This document shows, piece by piece, positions 33,888 through 43,152 of a stretch of 64,000 nt of DNA (position 1 is the stretch's first letter; every line of letters begins with the position of its first letter). Position numbers and translations under genes: made by a program. The stretch lies in assembly GCA_020849665.1 (NCBI GenBank), contig JADLFX010000053.1, positions 50,851 through 114,850 of the forward strand. Reading direction: 5' to 3'. The notes below the pieces were generated by a model. The model saw only the letters and a list, made by a program, of their open reading frames with translations. It searched no databases and was not told the origin of the DNA. Source of the stretch: Planctomycetota bacterium. Its GTDB lineage: Bacteria; Planctomycetota; UBA1135; UBA2386.

Positions 33888-35357
33888 ATGACCGCCCCGA
33901 AGTTCCCGAGCCCCCTCCTCCTCACGCTGCTCCTGGGCCTCGGCAGCCCGGCGGCCGCCGGTCCGCTCTGGCTCGCCCAGGACACCCCCCAGGAAGGCCA
34001 GCTGCGCTCGCGTTCCGCCCCGGTGGCCGGGATGGAACCGGAGCCCGGGGAGCAGAACCTCCGCATGACCCCGGTCGTGCGCGCGGTGCAGCGCGCCGCG
34101 GACTCGGTGGTGAGCATCTATGTCGGCCATGCCAACCGGATCGCCCGCAACGGCGGCACCGAGATCGACGGCCAGGGCTCGGGCGTGATCCTGGACGAGA
34201 CCGGGATGGTGATCACCAACTGGCACGTCGTCGCGCCGGTCGAGGCGCTCGGCGCCGACGCGCGCGTGCAGGTGCGCCTGAAGAGCGGCAAGACCTACGA
34301 GGGCCAGGTGCTGAGCACTTCGCCCAAGGATGACCTCGCGCTGCTGCTCCTGCGCCTGCCGGCGGGCGAGAAGGTGAAGCCGGTCACCCTCGGCAATTCG
34401 GACACCCTGATGGACGGCGAGACCCTGATCGCGATCGGCAACCCGCAGGGCCACGCCAACACCGTCACGGTCGGCGTCCTCAGCAGCACGTCGCGCTCGA
34501 TCGCGGTGCGCACGCCCGACGGTCAGGTACGCCGCTACTCGGGCCTGCTCCAGACCGACGCCGCGATCAACCAGGGCAACAGCGGCGGCGCGCTCCTGGA
34601 CCTCACCGGCAAGCTGGTCGGGGTCAACAACGCGATGGCCGTCGGCGCCGAGAACATCGGCTTCGCGATCCCCGTGAACACGATGCGGCAGGTGTTCCGC
34701 GACGTGCTCCTCGCCTCCGAGAACCTCTCCGGCCTCTGGGTCGGGATGAAGGTCCAGGACCAGGAGGGCGGCCCCGTGGTGGCCGAGGTGCATCCGCACG
34801 GCCCCGCGGCGGCGGCGGGCCTGCGGCGCGGCGACCGCATCGCGGCGCTGCGCGGCCAGCCGGTCGCGACCCAGCTCGACTATGCCCGACTCCTGGCCAG
34901 CGCCAGGGTCGAGGAACGGCTGCCGCTGCGCGTGCTGCGCAACGGCAAGGTCCTGGAGGTCGAGACTGCGCCGATGAGCCGCGTGGCCGGGGAGCTGCTG
35001 CAACGCACCGGCATGGAGCTGGAGGAGGTCACGCCCGAGAACGACCGCGCGCGGCTGCGGCAGGTGACCCGCAAGTTCTACGAGTTCCAGGGCGTGACCC
35101 GGTATCGCGAGCTGCCCGGCGTCCTCCGGATCCGCCGTGTGGCCCCCGACTCTCCCGCCGACCAGCTGCGCCTGCGCGCCGGCGACATCGTCCTGCCCCA
35201 GGCGGTGCACTCGCCGTTCGGCCTGCGCGTGCGCACCTTCCACAACCAGCAGGTGCTCCTCGACTTCGTCCGTGCGCACGCCGGCGAAGCGATGCCCGTC
35301 GAGATCCTGCGCGGCGAGGACGTCTTGGAGGGTCGCCTCCAGGTTCCCGCGAGCTGA
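33888..35357 (+). CDS. HtrA/DegP-like trypsin-type serine protease with PDZ domains
   Basis: 489-residue exported quality-control protease. A signal peptide occupies about residues 1-24. The protease domain covers about 65-280 with the triad His113 (ITNWHVV), Asp149 (KDDLALL) and Ser232 (INQGNSGGAL). A PDZ domain follows (about 283-375: GLWVGMKVQDQEGGPVVAEV and PAAAAGLRRGDRIAAL). A second PDZ-like unit lies around 395-480 (GVLRIRRVAPDSPADQLRLR). All catalytic residues are present, so it should be active. Upstream 250 bases contain a GGTAAT element but no clear heat-shock promoter. Confidence 0.9.
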   Translation: MTAPKFPSPLLLTLLLGLGSPAAAGPLWLAQDTPQEGQLRSRSAPVAGMEPEPGEQNLRMTPVVRAVQRAADSVVSIYVGHANRIARNGGTEIDGQGSGVILDETGMVITNWHVVAPVEALGADARVQVRLKSGKTYEGQVLSTSPKDDLALLLLRLPAGEKVKPVTLGNSDTLMDGETLIAIGNPQGHANTVTVGVLSSTSRSIAVRTPDGQVRRYSGLLQTDAAINQGNSGGALLDLTGKLVGVNNAMAVGAENIGFAIPVNTMRQVFRDVLLASENLSGLWVGMKVQDQEGGPVVAEVHPHGPAAAAGLRRGDRIAALRGQPVATQLDYARLLASARVEERLPLRVLRNGKVLEVETAPMSRVAGELLQRTGMELEEVTPENDRARLRQVTRKFYEFQGVTRYRELPGVLRIRRVAPDSPADQLRLRAGDIVLPQAVHSPFGLRVRTFHNQQVLLDFVRAHAGEAMPVEILRGEDVLEGRLQVPAS

Positions 35358-35376
35358 GGCTCGCGCGCCAGCGTCC

Positions 35377-36858
35377 TCAGCGCAGGATCCAGGTGCAGCG
35401 CCCCGCCATCGTCAGCGACGTGGCGAGCTGCGGATCGCCGTCGGCGGGAATTCCCGCCAGGGCGCGCCGCGGCCCCGCGCGCGGCACCAGCCGGGCGAGG
35501 GCGGCCGGGGCCAGGCCCTCGAGGGCGAGGACCAGCTCCGGCAGACCCTCGGCACGGAATGCGTCGACCACGTCGCCCCCGTGCAGGAGGACGCGCACCG
35601 GCAGACCGGCGCCACCCCGGCGGATGCGTTCCTCCAGGGCCTCCTCCAGGACCTGCACGACGCGCGCCGCGGCCGGTGCCCGGGAACGGGCCACGTGCGC
35701 CCGCAGTGCGGGCAGGAGGATGCCACCGCTGATCCAGACGCGGTCCTCGTAGAGACCCCGCTCGCGCTCCCCCTCGCCGAAGCGCAGCACGCGCTGCGTG
35801 GGGTCGAAGCGGGCCAGCACCTGCTGCGCGAGCTGGTCCGCGGTGCGCTGCACGCCCTCGTCGGCCTGGAAGCGCAGCCACGATTCGAGCTCCAGGAGCG
35901 GCCAGCCGAGGTCGCGGGCCCGCTCGTCCCGCGCCCGTTCCGGGCGCAGCCGCGGATGGCGGGCGAGGGCCTGGGCCAGGGCGCGCGCCTGCTCGACGAG
36001 TTCGTCGTCGGCGCTGAGCAGGCCGACGAGGAACACGCCCTGCAGCCAGACGTGGCCGGGCTCGGGACGCACCCGGCGATGGTCGCTGCCGTGCACGAAG
36101 GGCAGCCCCGTGCGCCGGTCCAGGTCGCGATCCACGAGGTGCCACGCCGAACGCCACGCCTTGGCCAGGAGCTCGGGATCCTCCTCGCGCAGCGCGAGGC
36201 GCGCGAACGCCAGGGCGGTGTCGAACTCCAGGTTGGTGACGACGCCCCCGGCGCGCAGGTAGTCGCCCGCGCCGCGCCAGCCAGGGAGTTCGGGCAGGGT
36301 GCGCGCCGCCGCGGCGAGACGCTGGCGCAGCTCCCCTGCCAACCCCTGGTCCGGAGGCAGGACGCCGGCCCGCTGCCACTCCCCCGCCGGCACGCGCACG
36401 CGCAGGAACCGGCCGGGCAGTCCCTCGCCGTGCCGCGTCGCGCACTCCCCGGGCTCCACCGCCTCGCCCTGCCACACGGTCGCCTCGTGGAAGGTCCACC
36501 GCCGGCGCACGTCTTCGGCCCCGCCGCGCCAGCGCCAGCGGGTGGTGACGAGCAGCCCCTCGGGCACGCTCTCGGTGGTCCGCCGCACCTCGACCGGGGC
36601 GGAGGCCGGTTCCCGTCCGGCCCGTACCAGCCGCGCCGCACCCCGCACGCCCTCGATCGCCAGCTCCACCCAGATCCGTCCGGTGCGCGGATCGGGCTCG
36701 GCCTGCAGGACGCGGCAGGCCACGCGCGCGCCGGGCACGCCGGCGACGCAGAGGCCGCGCGCCACGTCGTCCGGCCGCAGCGGGAAGCCGAAGCGCACCG
36801 GACCCTCGCCCTCGACCGTGAATGCCAGGACACCCTGCAGCAGGAGCAGCGACCACAT
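35377..36858 (-). CDS. Secreted protein of unknown function, beta-barrel-like N-terminus and helical body
   Basis: 493 residues with a signal peptide (MWSLLLLQGVLAF). It begins EGEGPVRFGFPLRPDDVARG, a start resembling the small RIFT-type barrel found at the N-terminus of YetA/PcRGLX polysaccharide-lyase relatives. The middle and C-terminal parts are alpha-helical with aromatic-rich turns (NLEFDTALAFARLALREEDP, HGSDHRRVRPEPGHVWLQG) that look like an (alpha/alpha) toroid of carbohydrate-active enzymes. I do not recognise the catalytic residues. A role in polysaccharide breakdown or modification is only a suggestion. Convergent with the HtrA-like gene, 19 bases away. Confidence 0.55.
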   Translation of the reverse strand: MWSLLLLQGVLAFTVEGEGPVRFGFPLRPDDVARGLCVAGVPGARVACRVLQAEPDPRTGRIWVELAIEGVRGAARLVRAGREPASAPVEVRRTTESVPEGLLVTTRWRWRGGAEDVRRRWTFHEATVWQGEAVEPGECATRHGEGLPGRFLRVRVPAGEWQRAGVLPPDQGLAGELRQRLAAAARTLPELPGWRGAGDYLRAGGVVTNLEFDTALAFARLALREEDPELLAKAWRSAWHLVDRDLDRRTGLPFVHGSDHRRVRPEPGHVWLQGVFLVGLLSADDELVEQARALAQALARHPRLRPERARDERARDLGWPLLELESWLRFQADEGVQRTADQLAQQVLARFDPTQRVLRFGEGERERGLYEDRVWISGGILLPALRAHVARSRAPAAARVVQVLEEALEERIRRGGAGLPVRVLLHGGDVVDAFRAEGLPELVLALEGLAPAALARLVPRAGPRRALAGIPADGDPQLATSLTMAGRCTWILR

Positions 36859-36917
36859 GCCCTCCTGTGCATCGCCGCAGCCCCGCGGTCACGCGCGCCG
36901 CAGGAGTGCGGCCGCGC

Positions 36918-37400
36918 TCACTCCACCCACCGGCAGTGGAAGCTGGTGCCGCCGTGCGCGAGCCACTCGCGGAAGCTGGTGTGGTAGGGGATCGCCGGGT
37001 CTTGCAGCAGCTCGTCGCCAGGCACCCAGCGCACGTCCAGCACCTCGCCCGCGGCCGCGAGCCTGCCGCGCACCTCGTGCACGGCGAAGAAGAACGACCG
37101 CCAGGCGTACGCGCGCCGGCCGCCGAGGACCTTCTCGCCCTCCTGGTAAAAGAGGAAGTCCGGCCGCCCGAGGATCTCGAGTCCGGTCTCCTCCCGCAGC
37201 TCACGGGCCAGGGCCTCGCCGAGCAGCTCCCCCGGTTCGAGCTGTCCGCCGGGCAGGTCCCAGGTGAGGGTCTCCCGGCCTCCCACCACGCGCCGGTTCT
37301 GCACCATCAGGAACGCCCCATGGCGCCGGAGGACCGCGAACACGCCGAGGAAGTCGGCGCCGCGCAGATGCGGCGCGCGGAAGTCGCCCGGATCACTCAT
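36918..37400 (-). CDS. Nudix hydrolase
   Basis: 160-residue hydrolase of nucleoside diphosphates linked to another moiety. The Nudix box reads GGQLEPGELLGEALARELRE followed by ETGLEI, containing the two metal-binding Glu residues of REXXEE. Strands before it (ADFLGVFAVLRRHGAFLMVQ) and after (YAWRSFFFAVHEV) fit the fold. Substrate is not identifiable; MutT-type housecleaning is one option. Start at 37400 is the only ATG before the domain. Divergent from the spermidine-synthase-like gene (84-base gap). Confidence 0.85.
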   Translation of the reverse strand: MSDPGDFRAPHLRGADFLGVFAVLRRHGAFLMVQNRRVVGGRETLTWDLPGGQLEPGELLGEALARELREETGLEILGRPDFLFYQEGEKVLGGRRAYAWRSFFFAVHEVRGRLAAAGEVLDVRWVPGDELLQDPAIPYHTSFREWLAHGGTSFHCRWVE

Positions 37401-37484
37401 GCCACTCGTTTCGCATCCGACCACTCCCCGTGCAAGGGTCGTTGCGGCACGATCCGCGTTCCCCCTCCGCCCCAGGATCCACGG

Positions 37485-40205
37485 ATGCTCCTTCCCCGCC
37501 GCGAGCTCGGCATCGCCCTGGCCTGTGCCGGTCTCCTCTCGATGGAGATCTGCCTGACCAAGATCTTCAGCATCGTCCTCTGGTATCACTTCGGCTTCCT
37601 GGCGGTGAGCTGCGCGCTCCTGGGCTTCGCCTCCTCCGGCGTGTTCCTGGCCCTCTTCGGCCGCCGCCTGACTCCGGCGGAGGTCGACCACCAGATCGCC
37701 AAGAGCGCCGCGCTCGCGGCCGTGGCGGCGGTCGCCAGCCTCTGGCTCACCACGCAGACCACGTTCGACGTCTACACCATCGTGCAGGACCGCACGATCG
37801 GCGTGCTCCTGGCGTTCGTGCTCTGGGTGGCCCTGCCCTTCTTCTTCCTGGGGCTGCTGATCTCCCGCACCCTCTCGGCGTACCCCGAGCGCGTCGGTTC
37901 GCTCTACGGCGCCGACCTGATCGGCAGCGCCCTGGGCTGCGGCCTGGCCGTGCTCCTGCTCGAGGCGGGCGTCCCCGGCCCCGGCGCGATCCTGGCTGGC
38001 GCGGGCCTCGTCGGCGTGGCGGGCGTGTGCTTCGCGGGCCCGCGCCTGCGCTCGCAGGTCGTCGCGCTCGCCGGGGCGGCGGCGCCCGCGGCGTGCCTCG
38101 CGCTGCTGGACGTCGAGAGCGCATTCCCGCTGCAATCACCCAAGAGCAAGCCCTACTACCGGGTGGAGCACTTCGACGCCGAGATGCAGGCGCGCTCGCA
38201 GCCGACGTGGCGGCGCGGCCAGCTCGCGCTCACCGACGGCACCACGCTCGAGGTGGAGACGCCGATGCCTCCGGCGCTCACCGCAGACGGCCGCGCGGTC
38301 CAGGTGGAGACCGACGACGGCCCGCGCACCCTGCCCCTGGAGACCATCCGCCCGCGCTCCGATGGCCCGGGGCTCGACTTCCGCGTCACGCCGTGGAGTC
38401 CGTACCGGGCCTGGAGCAGCCTCTCGCGCGTCGATGCCTTCCACTGGCCCAAGGTGCACGGCGCATGGGGCTGGTGGGGCCTCTCCCCGCGGGCCAGGAC
38501 CGAACTCACGCCGGACCAGATGCCGCGGCAGAAGGGCATCACGATCGACGCGTGGGCCATGACCTCGATCCAGCGCTACTCGGGCCAGCCGCTGCAGCCC
38601 GAGGGTGCCCCGCTGGTCGACCCCGAGCGCGCGCGCCTGCGCGTGCTGGAGTACCTGCCCGCGGGTGCCGTGCACCGCATCCGGCCCCGCGCCGGCCACA
38701 TCGTGTGCATCGGCGCCGGCGGCGGGCTCGACCTGCTCACCGCGAAGTACTTCGGCGCCCACCGGATCACCGGGGTGGAGATCAATCCGGGCGTGGTCGA
38801 CGCCGTGCGTGGGCCATTCGCGGAGTTCGCCGGGCATCTCTACGACGAGGCCCGGCACCCCGAGATCGAGGTGCACGTCGCCGAGGGGCGGCACTTCCTC
38901 GAGCGTTCCCGCGATCGCTACGACGTGATCCAGCTCTCGGGCGTGGACACGTTCTCGACGTCGCAGGCGGGCGCATTCGCCCTCTCGGAGAACTTCCTCT
39001 ACACGGTCGAGGCGTTCCGCACCTACTTCGCCCACCTCCAGCCGGGCGGCGTGGTCACGCTCACGCGCTGGTTCGTGCCGGGCGAGCGGGATGGCCGCCT
39101 CCTGCCCCGCTACGACCTGCGCCTGATCGGCATGGGCGACGCGGCGCTGCGCGAGATCGGCGTCGCGGAGCCCGCACGCTGCATGTTCTTCCTGGAGTCC
39201 GCGGGCTTCACGGTGATGTTGATGAAGCCGGAGGGCTTCACCGCGGCCGAAGTGGCGACGCTGCGCGAATACTGCGCGCACTACGGCTACCAGATCCTGT
39301 GGGCCCCGCACGATCAGGCGCCGGCGGCGATCACCGCGCTCGGCAAGTCGTTCCCCAACCCGTACGCGGAGTTCTTCGCGGCCAAGGATCCGGCCGCGCA
39401 CCTCGCGGCCCAGTACTTCGACGTCACTCCGCCGAGCGACGACCGGCCCTTCTACTTCGAGACCTCGCGCTTCGCACATGTCGACCGGGTCGATCACTAC
39501 CTGAACCCGCTGGGCGGACTGACCGCGCACGGGCTCCTCGCGGTGCTGCTTGCGATCGTCTGCGTCCTGGGCTGGCTCTTCGTCGTGGTCCCCATGCGCC
39601 GCCTCGGCGCGGCGGCGCCGTTCCCGGGCAGCGCCCGCGTGCGCCTGGGCGTGCTCGTGTACTTCACCGCCATCGGCTTCGGCTTCATCGTGATGGAGAT
39701 CGCGCTGGCCCAGCGCTTCGTGCTCTTCCTCGGCCATCCGTTCCAAGCCCTGGCGGTGATCCTGTTCTCCATCCTGCTCTTCTCGGGCATCGGCGCGGCG
39801 GTGTCGGCGCGCTTCCCGCTGCCGCGCTTCGCGACGTGGCTCGCGGCCGGACTGGCACTCGTGCCCGCGTTCCTCTTCCCCACGCTCTTCGCCGAGTTGC
39901 TGCATCTCGAGCTGCCGTGGCGGATCGCGATCGCGGTGGGCCTGCTGGCGCCGATGGGGCTGGCGATGGGCATCCCGTTCCCCGCGGGCATCCGGGTGCT
40001 GGCGCGCGTGCGCCCCGAGCTGATCCCCTGGGCCTGGGGCGTGAACGGCTACACCTCGGTGCTGGGCTCGGTCCTCGCGGTGGTCCTCTCGATCGGCTTC
40101 GGCTTCCTCACCGCCTTCCTGGTCGCAGCGGCGGTGTACGCCCTGGGCGTCGTCGGCTACTCGCTCATGGCGATCCGCGTGCCCGCCGACCAGCCCCAGG
40201 CCTGA
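37485..40205 (+). CDS. Membrane-embedded spermidine-synthase-like protein
   Basis: 906 residues: an N-terminal block of seven to eight helices (about 8-215), then a soluble methyltransferase/spermidine-synthase-like domain (about 390-680), then six or so C-terminal helices (about 690-900). The soluble domain has a Rossmann glycine motif HIVCIGAGGGLDLLTAKYFG, the acidic strand ITGVEINPGV and an aspartate strand YDVIQLSGVDTF. These are typical of aminopropyl transferases and class I methyltransferases. The spermidine-synthase gate and catalytic Asp are not conserved clearly, so putrescine aminopropylation is doubtful. Such fused proteins are common in Planctomycetota and Acidobacteria and their substrate is unknown. 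Confidence 0.75.
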   Translation: MLLPRRELGIALACAGLLSMEICLTKIFSIVLWYHFGFLAVSCALLGFASSGVFLALFGRRLTPAEVDHQIAKSAALAAVAAVASLWLTTQTTFDVYTIVQDRTIGVLLAFVLWVALPFFFLGLLISRTLSAYPERVGSLYGADLIGSALGCGLAVLLLEAGVPGPGAILAGAGLVGVAGVCFAGPRLRSQVVALAGAAAPAACLALLDVESAFPLQSPKSKPYYRVEHFDAEMQARSQPTWRRGQLALTDGTTLEVETPMPPALTADGRAVQVETDDGPRTLPLETIRPRSDGPGLDFRVTPWSPYRAWSSLSRVDAFHWPKVHGAWGWWGLSPRARTELTPDQMPRQKGITIDAWAMTSIQRYSGQPLQPEGAPLVDPERARLRVLEYLPAGAVHRIRPRAGHIVCIGAGGGLDLLTAKYFGAHRITGVEINPGVVDAVRGPFAEFAGHLYDEARHPEIEVHVAEGRHFLERSRDRYDVIQLSGVDTFSTSQAGAFALSENFLYTVEAFRTYFAHLQPGGVVTLTRWFVPGERDGRLLPRYDLRLIGMGDAALREIGVAEPARCMFFLESAGFTVMLMKPEGFTAAEVATLREYCAHYGYQILWAPHDQAPAAITALGKSFPNPYAEFFAAKDPAAHLAAQYFDVTPPSDDRPFYFETSRFAHVDRVDHYLNPLGGLTAHGLLAVLLAIVCVLGWLFVVVPMRRLGAAAPFPGSARVRLGVLVYFTAIGFGFIVMEIALAQRFVLFLGHPFQALAVILFSILLFSGIGAAVSARFPLPRFATWLAAGLALVPAFLFPTLFAELLHLELPWRIAIAVGLLAPMGLAMGIPFPAGIRVLARVRPELIPWAWGVNGYTSVLGSVLAVVLSIGFGFLTAFLVAAAVYALGVVGYSLMAIRVPADQPQA

Positions 40206-41355
40206 CCCCTTCCGCCAGCCCATAGAGCCGGGCCAGCTCCTGGGCCACCGCCGCAGGGGCGAAGCGGTCGAGACCCCGGCGCGCCCGCGCGACGAGGCCT
40301 GCCGCCAGGGCGGGCTCCTCCCGCAGCCGTCGCACCGCGGCCACCAGCCCCTCGACGCCCGCGGCACGCGGCACGAGGAGCCCCGCGCCCCAGGTGTCCA
40401 GCGCGTCGCGGATCCCGGGCACATCGAACCCCACCACGGGTACGCCGGCGGCGAACGCCTCGATCGCGACCAGGGGACAGCCCTCGCGTTCGCTGGCGAG
40501 GACCAGCACGTCGCAGGCCGACAGGTGCCGCCACGGCTCGGGCACGGCGCCCAGCGCGTGCAGGCGCGGGCCCAAGGGCGTGAGCACGGCGCGTTCGCTG
40601 CCCTCGCCCAGCACCAGGGCCACGGCCTGCGGGATCCGCCGGACCACCTCCGCGAAGAGGTCCGGGCGCTTGATCGGCACCAGCCGGCCCACGAACCCGA
40701 GCACGAGGGCGGGTTCCGGGATGCCGAGGGCGGCGCGGGCCGCGGCGCGTGGGATCGCCGCAAACGGCGCCAGTTCGATCGCCGGCGCCACGACATGGAT
40801 CCGCTCGGCCGCAGCCACGCCCAGCGCGGCCAGCTCCGACCGGCACGAGGGCGACACGGCACAGAGCAGCGTGGTGCGGCCGGCCAGCTGGCGCTCGATG
40901 CGGCGGATCCAGCGCGCGAACGGCCGCACGAAGTAGTCCTGCAGCACGTGCCCGTGGAAGGTGTGCGCCACCGTGCCCACCCGCTCGCGCCAGGCCGCGC
41001 GGCGCGCGAGGACCCCGGCCTTGCTCTGGTGCGTGTGCACGACGTCGGGCCGGAACGCGCGGGTCAGGCCGCGCAGCGCCCACGCCGCACGCAGGTCGCG
41101 GAGCGGATGCAGCGAGCGCCGCAGCTCCGCCACCTCCACGTAGCCCTCGGCCTCCGGGCCGCGGCGCAGCACCTCGGCGTAGCTCAGACGTTCGAGACCC
41201 TGGTCGGCCGGGTCCAGTGCGGCCTCGCCCTCGCAACGCCCCACGACCAGCAGGGTCTGCCAGCCCAGGACGCGCAGCGGCGCGTGCAACGCCAGTGCCT
41301 GGCGGGTCGGCCCGCCCACGTTGGGCCGGGTCAGGACGCGCAGGATGCGCCTCAC
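40165..41355 (-). CDS. GT4-family glycosyltransferase
   Basis: 396-residue GT-B enzyme. The N-terminal domain begins RILRVLTRPNVGGPTRQAL, the glycine-rich acceptor-side loop. PDVVHTHQSKAGVLARRAA and HTFHGHVLQDYF follow. The nucleotide-sugar domain has LVLGFVGRLVPIKRPDLF and CDVLVLASEREGCPLVAIEA, containing the E-x7-E motif of GT4. Sugar and acceptor unknown. The GTG at 41355 overlaps the end of the asparagine-synthase-like gene by four bases, implying one transcript. Its last 41 bases overlap the end of the opposite-strand membrane protein gene. Confidence 0.9.
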   Translation of the reverse strand: MRRILRVLTRPNVGGPTRQALALHAPLRVLGWQTLLVVGRCEGEAALDPADQGLERLSYAEVLRRGPEAEGYVEVAELRRSLHPLRDLRAAWALRGLTRAFRPDVVHTHQSKAGVLARRAAWRERVGTVAHTFHGHVLQDYFVRPFARWIRRIERQLAGRTTLLCAVSPSCRSELAALGVAAAERIHVVAPAIELAPFAAIPRAAARAALGIPEPALVLGFVGRLVPIKRPDLFAEVVRRIPQAVALVLGEGSERAVLTPLGPRLHALGAVPEPWRHLSACDVLVLASEREGCPLVAIEAFAAGVPVVGFDVPGIRDALDTWGAGLLVPRAAGVEGLVAAVRRLREEPALAAGLVARARRGLDRFAPAAVAQELARLYGLAEGVRPGAGRRARGSP

Positions 41356-43091
41356 GCGGGCTCCTCCAGGGTGCGCAGGTACACCTCCCACGCCGCGAGC
41401 AGGTAGAGCGGATGCCCCAGGCGGGCGCGCCCGCGCAGGTGCAGCTCCAGCATCGCGCGCACGCCCGCGCCGCGCAGGTGGGGTCGCTCCAAGGTGCGCG
41501 GCTCGCGCAGCAGCGCCGCGAGCCAGGAATCCTCGCGCAGCCAGCGATCCAGCGGCACGAGGAACCCGCGCTTCCCCGCGCGCACGACCTCGCGGGGCAG
41601 ATCGCGCGCGAAGGCCCGCCGCAGCGGTCGCTTGCCCAGGAGGGCGCGCGCGTCCGGCGCGTGGGTCTCCGGGGCGTCGAGGAGCACGGGGTCCAGGTAC
41701 GGGCAGCGCCCCTCCACGCCCGCGGCCATCGTCGCGGTGTCGAGCTTGGGCAGCAGGTCGTGGCGCAGGTAGAGGTGGCGGTCGACGTAGCGCGCCCGTG
41801 CGAGGGCCGTGGCGCGCGGGTGGCTGGCGGGCAGCTCGGCCTGCCCTGACCCTCCCTCGGCCAGCACCGCGGCCAGGAACCCCGGCGGCGCCACGGCGAG
41901 CAGCTCGTCGTAGGGCCGTGCGCCGGTCAGGGCCCGCCACGCCCGCGCCGCCAGACCCGTGGCGAAACCCGGCCGCGGCAGTCCCGGAACCCCGGTGCGC
42001 GGCAGCCACCGCGCCAGGCGATGGCGCCGGTAGCCCAGCCAGAGGTCGTCCGCACCCTCGCCCGAGAGCAGCACCTTCACGCCATCGGCGCGCGCGGCCT
42101 GCGCCAGCGCGTGCACCGCCAGGACCGAGGGATCGCCCAGTGGCAGGCCGCAGGCGCGGGTGAGCGCCGGGAGGCGGTCCAGGATCTCGGGGCCCGCATC
42201 CACCGGGCGCAGCCGGTGGCCGGTGCGCTCGGCGACCCGGGCCGCGTTCCGGCGTTCGTCCTCGGGCTCGCCCGCGGCCCGGAACTGGTAGGCAGGCAGG
42301 CTCCGGCCGCCCTCCGCCACTGCCACGGCAAGGCACGAGCTGTCCAGGCCGCCCGAGAGGCAGAGCCCCAGCGGCACGTCCGCGGCGGCGGCGCGGCCCG
42401 CGGCATCGACGACGCGGCCGCGGAACTCGCGCGGGGCCCCCGGCTGTTCGGGCACCGGCAGCGCCGTGACGCCGTCGCGATCGCCGCGCAGGGCGCCCTC
42501 GACCGCGAACACCGCGCCCGCCGGCTCGGGTTCGAACTCGGGGGGCGCGAAGCCGAAGCGCAGGAGCCGGCCCTGGGACTGCGGCGTCAGGCGGCACGCC
42601 AGGCCCAGGGCGCGCAGGCTCGCGGGGGTGGACGCGAACGCCACGATGCGGCCGCCGGCGCGCACCGCATAGAAGGGCTTCTCGCCGGCGCGGTCGCGCA
42701 GCAGCCAGAGCCGATCGCCGCCGAGGTCGAGGACGGCCGCGGCGCACGGGCCGCTGGTGCGCACGAACCCGGTCTCGCCCGCCTCGCGGAGGCGGAGCAG
42801 GGCCAGCTCGGCGTCGTTGCGGGTGCGGGCGCTCGCGCCGTGGCGGCGCCATTCCTCGGCGGCGGAGGTCACGGCGCCGTTGAAGAGCGCCACCCTGCGG
42901 CCGTCCGGGTCCGCGATCGGCTGGTCGTTCCCGGGGTCGGAGATCGCGAGGCGCGCCACGGCCAGCCGCCAGTCGTCCACCTCGAGGACGCGGGATCCGT
43001 CCGGCCCGCGCCACGCCATGGCGTCCACGGCGCGGCGGAACGCCGCCGGGTCATCGCGCCACGAACGCCGCACTCCGAGGATGCCGCACAC
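41352..43091 (-). CDS. Asparagine synthase-like (glutamine-hydrolysing) protein
   Basis: 579 residues. The N-terminal glutaminase domain begins MCGILG with nucleophile Cys2, has MAWRGPDGS, and LFNGAVTSA in the position of the usual NGEIYN oxyanion loop (NG kept, the rest changed). The synthase domain carries the PP-loop LCLSGGLDSSC and LLSGEGADDLWLGY. Coupling to a GT4 glycosyltransferase is frequent in surface-polysaccharide clusters, where AsnB-like enzymes amidate sugars or peptides; that is more likely here than bulk asparagine synthesis, but not proven. All catalytic residues recognised are present. Confidence 0.88.
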   Translation of the reverse strand: MCGILGVRRSWRDDPAAFRRAVDAMAWRGPDGSRVLEVDDWRLAVARLAISDPGNDQPIADPDGRRVALFNGAVTSAAEEWRRHGASARTRNDAELALLRLREAGETGFVRTSGPCAAAVLDLGGDRLWLLRDRAGEKPFYAVRAGGRIVAFASTPASLRALGLACRLTPQSQGRLLRFGFAPPEFEPEPAGAVFAVEGALRGDRDGVTALPVPEQPGAPREFRGRVVDAAGRAAAADVPLGLCLSGGLDSSCLAVAVAEGGRSLPAYQFRAAGEPEDERRNAARVAERTGHRLRPVDAGPEILDRLPALTRACGLPLGDPSVLAVHALAQAARADGVKVLLSGEGADDLWLGYRRHRLARWLPRTGVPGLPRPGFATGLAARAWRALTGARPYDELLAVAPPGFLAAVLAEGGSGQAELPASHPRATALARARYVDRHLYLRHDLLPKLDTATMAAGVEGRCPYLDPVLLDAPETHAPDARALLGKRPLRRAFARDLPREVVRAGKRGFLVPLDRWLREDSWLAALLREPRTLERPHLRGAGVRAMLELHLRGRARLGHPLYLLAAWEVYLRTLEEPA

Positions 43092-43152
43092 GGCACGCGA
43101 GGATAGCCTCGCGACCCCGCGCGCGCGGCACGCTTGGTCCGGCGGCGGTGGC

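Noticed and set aside
40165..43014. A single 949-residue frame spanning two genes on the minus strand
   Set aside because: Its 5' part is a shadow of the asparagine-synthase-like gene in another frame; only the last 396 residues are the real glycosyltransferase.
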